Shown here piece by piece: positions 38,763 to 50,700 of a DNA stretch of 64,000 bases. Made by a program: the position numbers and the translations under genes. Each line of letters opens with the position of its first letter. Positions within the stretch are counted from its first letter, which is position 1. Source of the DNA: Panulirus ornatus (taxonomy: Eukaryota > Arthropoda > Malacostraca > Decapoda > Palinuridae); contig NC_092225.1 of assembly GCF_036320965.1 (NCBI RefSeq), positions 31,869,443 to 31,933,442 on the forward strand. Reading direction: 5' to 3'. Under the pieces are notes generated by a model. That model made no database searches. It was not told the DNA's origin and worked only from the letters and a program-made list of their open reading frames with translations.

Positions 38763-41700
38763 CTTTGTCGCTGTCTCCCGCGTTTGCGAGGTAGCGCAAG
38801 GAAACAGACGAAAGAAATGGCCCAACCCCCCCCCCCATACACATGTACATACACACGCCCACACACGCAAATATACATACCTACACAGCCTTCCATGGTT
38901 TACCCCAGACGCTTCACATGCCTTGCTTCAATCCACTGACAGCACGTCAACCCCTGTATACCACATGACTCCAATTCACTCTATTTCTTGCCCTCCTTTC
39001 ACCCTCCTGCATGTTCAGGCCCCGATCACACAAAATCCTTTTCACTCCATCTTTCCACCTCCAATTTGGTCTCCCTCTTCTCCTCGTTCCCTCCACCTCC
39101 GACACATATATCCTCTTGGTCAATCTCTCCTCACTCATTCTCTCCATGTGCCCAAACCATTTCAAAACACCCTCTTCTGCTCTCTCAACCACGCTCTTTT
39201 TATTTCCACACATCTCTCTTACCCTTACGTTACTTACTCGATCAAACCACCTCACACCACACATTGTCCTCAAACATCTCATTTCCAGCACATCCATCCT
39301 CCTGCGCACATCTCTATCCATAGCCCACGCCTCGCAACCATACAACATTGTTGGAACCACTATTCCCTCAAACATACCCATTTTTGCTTTCCGAGATAAT
39401 GTTCTCGACTTCCACACATTTTTCAAGGCTCCCAAAATTTTCGCCCCCTCCCCCACCCTATGATCCACTTCCGCTTCCATGGTTCCATCCGCTGACAGAT
39501 CCACTCCCAGATATCTAAAACACTTCACTTCCTCCAGTTTTTCTCCATTCAAACTCACCTCCCAATTGACTTGACCCTCACCCCTACTGTACCTAATAAC
39601 CTTGCTCTTATTCACATTTACTCTCAACTTTCTTCTTCCACACACTTTACCAAACTCAGTCACCAGCTTCTGCAATTTCTCACATGAATCAGCCACATGA
39701 ATCAGTCTGTGTATGTATATGTATGTATATGTTGAAATGTATAGGTATATATGTGTGTGTGTGTGTGTGGGCATTTATGTATATACATGTGTATGTAGGT
39801 GGGTTGGGCCATTCTTTTGTCTGTTTCCTTGTGCTGCCTCACTAATGCAGGAGACAGTGACTAAGTATAATGAAAAAGATGATAATAGTTTGTTTGTTAA
39901 TATTGTAAGGTTTGTTTTTTACATAGTTTTCCTTAATCTTTAGTGAAAGTAATTCTATGTTAAACCAACTTTTTTTTATTTTTTTTTTTAATTAACTGAA
40001 GGGTTGTATGTCAATAAAGTAATTTTGAACCGTAGGACCATGTGTTGAGTTCTTCCCCAGATAAGTGTGAAATAGTGTAATCTGTATCTATTCTTTATAC
40101 CTGTGGCACCTGATCCCTCCTGAAACTCCCTCAGTGGGATGGGTATAGCAATAGAGTCTCCGTAGCCAGTGAATAACACTGCTGCTCAGATTTTTAGCCT
40201 TTAGTGCCTCACCCTTAACAGGCTTCAGGCAGAGGGCACTTCTTGTGCATCAAAGAAAATTTCTGGGACTGACACTGATTATGTAGGTTAACTGTCATCT
40301 TGCTCCTGGTTAAGCTAAAGAGAATTGGTTTTAATCTTTAAGCACAAACAGATGGTAAATGATTTTTTAACACCCTGTGGCAAGTTGTTTGTGTGTGTGT
40401 GTGAGGAGTGGGTTGGAGATCAATTTGCCATTGTTTTTGTACTGATATAATATCTAGACAAGAAATGCAAGCAGAAGTACATTTTTCTTAGTGAAGGCTC
40501 AGAAAAGTTTTTATAGGTCAGGAAAATTATAAGTAGTTGGCTTAGTTAGTATATTTGATATATGACAAATTTTTTTTTTCTTATCCACAGCCAAGGCCAA
40601 CGAAGGGAAAGATGCGAATTCACTGCTTGGAGAATGTGGACAAAGCCTTACAGTTTCTACGTGATCAGCGTGTCCATTTGGAGAACATGGGCTCACACGA
40701 CATTGTGGATGGCAATGCACGTCTTACACTTGGTCTCATCTGGACTATCATCCTTCGCTTCCAGATTCAAGACATTACTATTGAAGAAACTGAGAATCAA
40801 GAGACAAAGAGTGCCAAGGATGCTCTTCTTCTTTGGTGTCAGATGAAGACTGCTGGTTACCACAATGTAAACATAAGAAATTTCACAACCTCATGGAGGG
40901 ATGGATTAGCATTCAATGCCATCATTCACAAGCATCGACCAGATTTGGTGCAGTATGAAAAATTGTCTCGTTCAAATGCCATTTACAATCTTAACAATGC
41001 CTTTAATGTGGCTGAAAACAAGCTGGGACTCACAAAACTTCTTGATGCTGAAGATATATTTGTAGAACAACCAGATGAGAAGTCTATTATTACCTATGTT
41101 GTCACCTATTACCACTACTTCTCTAAATTGAAACAGGAGACAGTTCAAGGCAAGCGTATTGGCAAGGTGGTTGGTATTGCAATGGAGAATGACAGAATGA
41201 TCAAGGAATATGAAAGTTTGACTTCAGACCTTCTCAAGTGGATTGAGACTACCATTGAGTCTCTTAATGATAGAGCTTTTGCAAACTCCTTGACTGGAGT
41301 GCAAACACAGCTTACACAATTCAACACTTATCGCACTGTAGAGAAACCACCAAAGTTTGTTGAAAAAGGAAATCTTGAAGTGCTGCTTTTTACTTTACAA
41401 TCCAAGATGAGAGCAAACAACCAGAAACCATATCTTCCAAAGGAAGGGAAGATGATTAGTGACATCAACAAGGCCTGGGAACGTCTGGAGAAAGCAGAAC
41501 ATGAGCGGGAGTTAGCATTACGTGAAGAGCTTATCCGCCAAGAAAAGCTGGAGCAACTGGCTGCAAGGTTCAACCGCAAGGCTGGTATGCGAGAAACTTG
41601 GTTGTCTGAAAACCAGCGCCTTGTTTCTCAAGATAACTTTGGTTTTGATCTGGCAGCTGTGGAAGCAGCAGCAAAGAAACATGAAGCCATTGAGACAGAC

Positions 41701-44700
41701 ATCTTTGCTTATGAGGAACGTGTACAGGCAGTTGTTGCAGTGGCTCAAGAATTAGAGACGGAACGCTATCATGATATTGAACGTATTAATGCGAGAAAGG
41801 ATAATGTATTACGTTTGTGGAACTACCTGCTAGAACTTTTGCGTCTTCGTCGTATGAGACTTGAACTTTCTTTACAGTTGCAGCAGAACTTCCAAGAAAT
41901 GATATACATTTTAGATTCCATGGAGGATATGAAGGTGCGCTTGTTGAGTGAAGATTATGGAAAACACCTGATGGGTGTGGAGGACTTGCTGCAGAAACAC
42001 TCTCTACTGGAAGCAGACATCAATGTGTTAGGTGAGCGTGTTAAGACTGTAATTGAGCATTCTCAGAGGTTCCTCGATGATGAACAAGTGGAGGGTTATC
42101 GACCATGTGACCCATCTATTGTTCTCGAACGTGTACAGCAATTAGAAGATGCTTATGGTGAACTGGTTAAGCTTGCAGTGGAACGCCGATTACGTCTGGA
42201 AGAATCTCGGAAATTATGGCAGTTTTACTGGGATATGGCAGAGGAGGAGAATTGGATCAAGGAGAAGGAACAGATTCTCTCCACTTCAGACATAGGGCAT
42301 GACCTTATCACTGTTAATTTACTCTTGACAAAGCACAAGACAGTGGAAGAAGAACTTCTTTCTCATGACCCCCAGGTAATGGCTGTTGTCAAAAGTGGAG
42401 AAGAGCTCATTGCCCAACAGCACTTTGGTTCAGACAAGATCCAGGAAAGAATTGATGAAATTTTAGGTATGTGGAACAGCCTCAAGGAGAGGTCTGCAGC
42501 TCGAAAGAAAAGGCTGACTGATGCAGTGGACCTGCATCAGTTCTATACTGAAGCTGATGATGTAGACACTTGGATGCTAGATATTCTTCGATTGGTTTCC
42601 AGCGAGGATACAGGCAGAGATGAGGCCACTGTGCAATCTCTTCTCAAGAAACACAAGGATGTAACAGAGGAGCTGAAAAATTATGCCACTACAATCGAAG
42701 CTCTCCATCAACAAGCATCAGAGCTGAATGAGATTGATAGGGAATCCCCGGATGTGGTTGAAAGACTCGCATCCATTGATAGACGATACAAAGAGCTCTT
42801 AGAATTGGCGAAGATGCGAAAGCAGAGACTGCTTGATGCCTTATCCTTATATAAGCTGTTTACTGAGGCAGATGGTGTGGAGCAGTGGATAGGAGAGAAG
42901 GAGCGCATGCTAGAGACTATGGTTCCTGCAAAGGACATTGAAGACTGTGAAATTATGAAACACAGATATGAAGGATTTGAACAGGAAATGAATGCCAATG
43001 CCAGTCGTGTTGCAGTGGTAAATCAATTAGCTCGCCAATTGTTGCATGTGGAGCATCCTAATTCAGAGGATATTGTAGCCCGCCAGAATCAGTTGAATCA
43101 ACGCTGGGCAGAACTTCGAGAGAAGGCGGAGGGTAAACGTGAAGAACTTAATTCAGCTCATGGTGTTCAGACATTCCACATTGAATGCAGAGAAACAGTT
43201 CTTTGGATTGAGGATAAGAAGAGAGTATTGATGGAGACTGCTGATTTAGGTACAGATCTTAGTGGTATCATGACACTTCAGCGTCGCCTCTCGGGTATGG
43301 AGCGTGACTTAGCAGCCATTCAGGCTAAGTTGGATGCTTTAGAGAGAGAAGCTGATAAGATAAGTCAAGATCACCCAGAAGAAGCAGAGCTTATTCGTGA
43401 ACGTATTGAGCAGATTCGTGCTGTATGGGATCAGCTCACTCAGCTGTTGAAGGAACGTGATGCAAAACTGGAGGAGGCTGGTGATCTTCATCGTTTCCTG
43501 CGTGATTTGGATCACTTCCAATTATGGCTGACCAAAACTATGACTGATGTGGCCTCAGAAGATATTCCATCTAATCTTGCCGAGGCAGAAAAACTTCTTA
43601 GTCAGCACCAGTCTATCCGAGAGGAGATTGACAACTACACAGAGGACTATACTAAGATGATGGAATATGGTGAACGTATAACTGCTGAAGATGTTACTCC
43701 AGCAGATGATGCACAGTACATGTTCTTAAGAGAACGATTGAAAGCACTCAAGGATGGCTGGGCAGAATTACACCAGATGTGGGAGAACAGGCAACAACTT
43801 TTGTCCCAGTCTTTGAATTTGCAAATGTTCTTACGTGATGCCAAGCAGGGTGAAGTGCTCCTTAGTCAACAGGAGCACTACCTCAGTAAAGATGAAACTC
43901 CCACAAATTTGGAACAAGCAGAGAACCTTATCAAGAGGCATGAAGCATTCCTTACTACCATGGAAGCTAATGATGAAAAGATAAATGGAATTTGTCAGTT
44001 TGCACAGAGGCTTTTGGATGATGAACATTTTGCTGCTGACAAAATCCAGAAGAAAGCAGAAAATATTGAAGAGCGTCGTCAACAGAACAGAGATCGAGCA
44101 ATGGAGCAGATGGAACGTCTGAGAGATCAGTTGCAAGTGCATCAATTTCTTCAAGATTGTGAAGAACTCAATGATTGGGTGCAGGAGAAACATATAATAG
44201 CTCAAGATGAGAGCTATCGTTCTGCAAAGACTGTGCACAGTAAATGGACTCGGCATCAGGCCTTTGAGGCAGAGATTGCTAGTAATAAAGACAGGCTAAT
44301 AAGAGTACAGCAGGCCGGGGAGGAATTGGTTAAAGAAAAGCCAGAGATGGCAGAAATGATTGGACCAAAGATTACTGAACTGAACCAACACTTTGATGCT
44401 TTAGAAACCACTACAAAAGAAAAAGGGGAACGTCTCTTTGATGCTAACAGGCAAGTGCTGTATGAGCAGACATGTGATGATATTGATACCTGGATGACAG
44501 ACTTGGAGAAACAAATTGAAGGGGGAGATACAGGTATGGATCTCACTTCTGTAAATATTCTCATGCAGAAACAGCAAATGATTGAGACACAAATGGCTGT
44601 TAAAGCTAAACAAGTTGAACAGTTAGAGAGTCAAGCTGATTACCTGCAGCGTATGACGCCAGAGAAGACTGAAGAAATTAAAGTAATGAAGTCAAAAGTA

Positions 44701-47700
44701 GAGTCCAAATTTGAGTCACTCAAGGGTCCTCTTGTGGAGCGCAACAGGGCTTTGGGTAAAAAGAAGGAAGCATTCCAGTTCAGAAGGGATGTGGAAGACG
44801 AGAAGCTCTGGATCCTTGAGAAGATGCCTCAGGCCACGAGCACAGAATACGGTAATTCACTGTTCACAGTTCACATGCTTAAGAAGAAACTCCAGAGTTT
44901 AAGCACAGAGATTGATAACCATGAACCACGTATTAATTTAGTATGTGCAAATGGTAGAAAACTTATTGAGGAAGGACACGAGGCTGCAGATGAATTCCAT
45001 AAGTTGTTAGAGGACTTGCTTGACCACTGGGCAAAATTGAAAGATGCTCTCGAATATCGACGATCCAAACTGTTAGTTTCGGAGAAGGCTCAACAATATC
45101 TTTTTGATGCGAGTGAGGCAGAAGTGTGGATGAGTGAGCAAGAATTGTACATGATGGTAGAAGACCGTGGTAAAGATGAACTTTCTGCTCAGAATCTGAT
45201 GAAGAAACACCAGAGCTTAGAAAGTGCTGTGGCTGACTATGCTGAAACAATAAGACAACTTGGTGAAACAGCTAGACATCTCATAAATGAAGAACATCCA
45301 GATAGGTAGGTTTTTTTTAGGAATGTGGGACACTTGAAAAGGTGTTTGGAACTGATATAGAAGTATTTTATTTATATTTATTTTGCTTTGTCACTGTCTC
45401 CCGCGTTTGCGAGGTAGCGCAAGGAAACAGATGAAAGAAATGGCCCAACCCACCCCCATACACATGTATATACATACACGTCCCCACACGCAAATATACA
45501 TACCCATACATCTCAATGTACACATATATATACACACACAGACATATACATATATACACTTGCACACAATTCACACTGTCTGCCTTTATTCATTCCCATC
45601 GCCACCTCGCCACACATGGAATAACATCCCCCTCCCCCCACATGTGTGCGAGATAGCGCTAGGAAAAGACAACAAAGGCCCCATTCGTTCACACTCAGTC
45701 TCTAGCTGTCATGCAATAATGCCCTAAACCACAGCTCCCTTTCCACATCCAGGCCCCACAGAACTTTCTATGGTTTACCCCAGACGCTTCACATGCCCTG
45801 ATTCAATCCATTGACAGCATGTCGACCGTGGTATACCACATCGATCCAATTCACTCTATTCCTTGCCCACCTTTCACCCTCCTGCATGTTCAGGCCCCGA
45901 TCACTCAAAATCTTTTTCACTCCATCTTTCCACCTCCAATTTGGTCTCCCACTTCTCCTCGTTCCCTCCACCTCCGACACATATATCCTCTTGGTCAATC
46001 TTTCCTCACTCATTTTCTCCATGTGCCCAAACCATTTCAAAACACCCTCTTCTGCTCTCTCAACCGCACTCTTCTTATTTCTACACATCTCTCTTAAGAA
46101 CCCTTACATTACTTACTCGATCAAACCACCTCACACCACATATTGTCCTCAAACATCTCATTTCCAGCACATCCACCCTCCTGCGCACTACTCTATCCAT
46201 AGCCCACGCCTCGCAACCATACAACATTGTTGGAACCACTATTCCTTCAGACATACCCATTTTTGCTTTCCGAGATAATGTTCTCGACTTCCACTCATTC
46301 TTCAAGGCTCCCAGGATTTTCGCCCCCTCCCCCACCCTGTGATTCACTTCCGCTTCCATGGTTCCATCCGCTGCCAGATCCACTCCCAGATATCTAAAAA
46401 ACACTTTACTTCCTCCAGTTTTTCTCCATTCAAACTTACCTCCTAATTGACTTGACCCTCAACCCTACTGTACCTAATAACCTTGCTCTTATTCACATTT
46501 ACTCTTAACTTTCTTCTGTCACACACTTTACCAAACTCAGTCATCAGCTTCTGCAGTTTCTCACATGAATCAGCCACTAGCGCTGTATCATCAGCAAACA
46601 ACAGCTGACTCACTTCCCAAGCTCTCTCATCCCCAACAGACTGCATACTTGCCCCTCTTTCCAAAACTCTTGCATTCACCTCCCTAACAACCCCATCCAT
46701 AAACAAATTAAACAACCATGGAGACCACACACCCCTGCGACAAACCTACATTCACTGAGAACCAATCACTTTCCGCTCTTCCTACACGTACACATGCCTT
46801 ACATCCTCGATAAAAACTTTTCACTGCTTCTAACAACTTGCCTCCCACACCATATATTCTTAATACCTTCCACAGAGCATCTCTATCAACTCTATCATAT
46901 GCCTTCTCCAGATCTATAAATGCTACATACAAATCCATTTGCTTTTCTAAGTATTTCTCAAGTACATTCTTCAAAGCAAACACCTGATCCACACATCCTC
47001 TACCACTTCTGAAACCACACTGCTCTTCCCCAATCTGACATAGAAGTAATATACATTAATCCAAGGGTGGATGCAGGAAACTTTGTCTTTATCCAATTGC
47101 TTAATCCCCATCAGAAAGATAGTATCTTTGTATGATTTTGGGTAGCACAATTTGAGATTTGATTTCTGTATTGTTTAAAGTGATAGAATTGAAATCTTCA
47201 TACCAAAGGTATCATTTTTGGTTTGTCATTTTTTATAGGTCTCAGCTGATAGAAAAATTTGTCTGCATCGGAATATTTTGTACATAGTGTATAATGCATG
47301 AATACATGCATGTTTTGATTTATACACATAAAGTATTTCAGTATGGCAAAGAGGTGTAGTAAAAGAGTAAAGCAATGGATGGATTTTGAATGGAATGAAA
47401 TTTTGATTTCTGGAGACAGATCAGGTGATGAAAGATTTCAGAGTGGTTTGAATGATTGCTGAGAAGAGCTATGTCTATTCTGGCTCAGAGAGAGACTGAG
47501 TTGAAGAAGAGTGGGTAGAATGGTTTGGAATGTTGAGGGGTTAATGTCAAGATTTAGTGTGAGGTCAAGAACAAAGGAAGGTTTGGCACTTTTGATGGAG
47601 GAGCTTTGGGGCTGTTTTAAAGTGTAAGGAAGTAATTTCAAGATTGATGTAGGTTAGAATAAAAGTTGATTATGAGGGTTGTGTGATTGTTAGTACTAAT

Positions 47701-50700
47701 GCATCAGATAGTGAGGGGAGTGAAGAAGAGGAGGGTGTTTTTTTTTGAGGAGCTGAGTGAGTGCATTGGCAGTTGCTGCATGGGATTGTATCTTGGTACT
47801 AAGGATTCATATGCAAAAGTAGGTTATGTGGGATCAAATGGGGGTATGAGGTACCCAGCCTAGATGAAAATGGGGAACAGCTTTTTGAGATGTGTACTGA
47901 GAAAGGATTAATGTTTAGAAATCCATGGTTAAGAAAAAAAAGGTATATGTATGTCAGTGGGATTAGGGGTCACTGGGCATTATTGGATTATATGCCAAGG
48001 AGAGGGTTTTGTATGTGAATATTCTAAGGGGAACAGTATGTGGGGTGTGTGATGATTTTTAAGTGGGGGAGGTTTGATGAAAGTGGATTAGCATGGAAAA
48101 GAGGCGTGTACAGTATCACCAAGAAAGATTGGTTGAAGGTTAGCTTACTTTTGCAGATAAAGTCTTTGGCATTTCCAACCTTTTACTTCTACCTAATGCT
48201 CCCACCTAATGTTCCTACCAACTATTTTTACCTAATGGTTTAATCTAATGTTTCTTCCTACTTTTTCTATCTACTGCTCCAACCATTTTTTCAAAAGGCA
48301 GGGCTAGCACATACTGCTCACCACAGGAAAATCTAGAGTTATGAAGAATGAGCTGTGTGAGTTGAGTGTTGTCAAGTGATATGTATGTGACAAGGAGAGA
48401 CTGTATGTTTGTTGACAGAATGTTGGCAGTCCATGTGTAGGTGAGGCAGAAACAAGAGACAGCTATGTGGGTCTGGGGGGTGGAGCTTGACAACCAGTTA
48501 AGTGCTGGTGCACTATGCAGCTATCACTAATGCTCCAGATACCCAGGTGGGTAGTGCTGGTAATATACTGCCCTGGTAGGTGGTTGCCTACCAACTACTA
48601 CCTAATGTAGGATAAAGTTAAATTGCTAAAGAAAGAAATGAGAAAGGTGAATGTACAGTATTTGCTGGAAAGGAATGCCAGTGGTCTGAAGGTGTATATG
48701 AAATAGCAGGGGTCTAGAATGAAATAGTGGAGCTGATAAAGAGGGCAGATGAGGGATGGGGTAAGGGAATATTGACAACTCCTGGGAGAATGAAATGTTT
48801 TGCAAGGAGGTGAAGTGTGAGAAAAACAAGGGAAAAAGTGAGATGAAAAATGAAGGAACAGATGGGGAAGTGTTAGTAGGCAAAGAGATGAAAAAGAGAT
48901 AAAGCAAGTGTTTTGAAGATGTATCTTCAAGCAAGATTTCAAGATGTACTGATTGGGCTGAGTCCACCATATTGTATTGCAGTGGCTCAAATTAAGATAG
49001 AAAAATGGGAGAGAAAAATGGGAAATTAAGATAGAAAAATGGGAGTAATTTAGGTGTTAGTCTTTATTTATTTTTATATGCTAGAAAATGTTTAGATATG
49101 TTAGAATTTATATATTTTTTCATGCTAAAGAGTGTAGAATAGCCATTGAGATTTGGAAAGATAACTGTTAGAGGCCATAGATGTGTAAAATACAATTGTT
49201 GAAGTTTTTGATCACTATAAGGATATGAAAACACGACAGGTTAATTGAGGTCAACCTCTGAAGATAGTTTTAGAAAAAAATAAGTGATGAAATAGTTACT
49301 CATACAGAAATAGGTTCCTCAGTTGTTAAATGTTTTAATCTCCCAGACTCTATACTTGCTCCCTCTTTGTTTTATCAATTCTTTTTCCTTGACACTGATA
49401 GCAACACACTGAAATGACACTGAAATTAGTATGACAGTTTCACATGCTGAGGACACTGAAAAACTGTAAACAAGTATCAACCAAATCTTGCTTTAGGCCT
49501 GTGGAAGTAGATTCATTGGAGATTGTTTTCAACCCTTCTTTTGAAGAAGGAAATAAGAAATTATCTCGTACAAAAATTTGGATGAGCTGGACTGATTATA
49601 ACACTAAGAGATGTGACAAGGGGTTAAGAGTGGTGATGTCTGATGACCTTTGGAAATTACAACTACGGCTGTACAGTTAAAAGGGTACACAAGGGAAGTA
49701 TTGCTAGTCTAAGGATAAATGTTAGGATATGAGTGGTTTAAAACAAGTGTGAGAGAACATTAAAGGTATGTGACATCACCATGGGTATATACTTTTTATC
49801 ACCTGATATGAGAAAAAGAAAGGATGATGGCAGGGATACGTACATCTTATCCAGGATAGAATTGAATGGAAGCTCCCATAGTTATTATATTAAATGATTC
49901 CAAAAAGGAACATCATAGAAAAAGTTGTGAAGGAATGATTTATAAGAATGATAGTGGGAAATCTAAAGTTGAGTGATGGCCTTCTGGGAACAACAGTGAG
50001 GAGCAGAGCTCTTGTGAATGAGAAGAATTGAAGTTAATAGTTTAGAAGAGTTTAGTATAATGAATGCTGGTTTCATGTCTTAGATGTGGATATGGAAACC
50101 TTAATTGTCTTAAGTCCAGATTAGTAGAAAACGAACAGTAAAAATAAATAATATGTGTAACAAATTCATGTAGGAGAATAGACAGCAGAAGAAGATATAT
50201 GATATGAAAAGTTGTGAAAGACTGGATTGAAAGCTGCAAAAATGAGATGGCTAAGCAAGACTAAGTGGCAGATGATAGGCTGGTAAAGAATATATTTAGT
50301 TGAATTCTTGATGGTATGATAAGAGGTGAACTGCAAATAGATACGTTGTACAATCTTCAGTGCTATATCCCAGATTGTCAGGAAGTTATTTTTATCATGT
50401 GCATTAGAGGCATTATTTGTATGAGGATGGATGTTTCAACATAGAAGTTACAGATGAACTTTGTAAGCAGAGGAAACAGATAAGAAGTGCACAGGTGTTG
50501 TGGAAGATTTTGTTTTTGGACATTAGATGTGGAGACCAATGATTGAGCTGAAAGTTTTAATGCTTTTGGTCGATCCCATGTAAATTGAACCAGAGTTAAA
50601 AATGATCGACCTAATACCTGTCAGATTATTGATGAATAAACTTGCTTCTTTTTCCTTCTTTAGTGAACAGATTGGAATTAGACAGTCACAGATTGACAAG

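Larger units (their letters stand above)
31627..40590 (+). other. beta-spectrin intron 2 (phase 0, 9.0 kb)
   Basis: From gtgagt at 31627 to ttatccacag at 40590. Holds the minus-strand decayed gene at 32.4-34.1 kb and LINE copies C, D and E. The remaining stretches (31627-32430, 35240-37575, 39885-40590) are AT-rich with no gene seen. Confidence 0.92.
45306..50663 (+). other. beta-spectrin intron 3 (phase 2, 5.4 kb)
   Basis: From gtaggt at 45306 to the acceptor cttctttag at 50663. Holds LINE copy F and an old RTE relic; 48970-50663 is AT-rich with no gene seen. Confidence 0.92.

Noticed and set aside
38635..39399. A 254-codon + frame, and similar Ser/Pro/His-rich frames at 4905, 45811, 27094 and 61585
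   Set aside because: They are antisense shadows of the LINE reverse transcriptase C-terminus and tail, recurring wherever a copy occurs.
42708..42998. Antisense frames of 60-141 codons within exon 3
   Set aside because: Shadows of the beta-spectrin coding strand; the + frame is clearly the conserved one.
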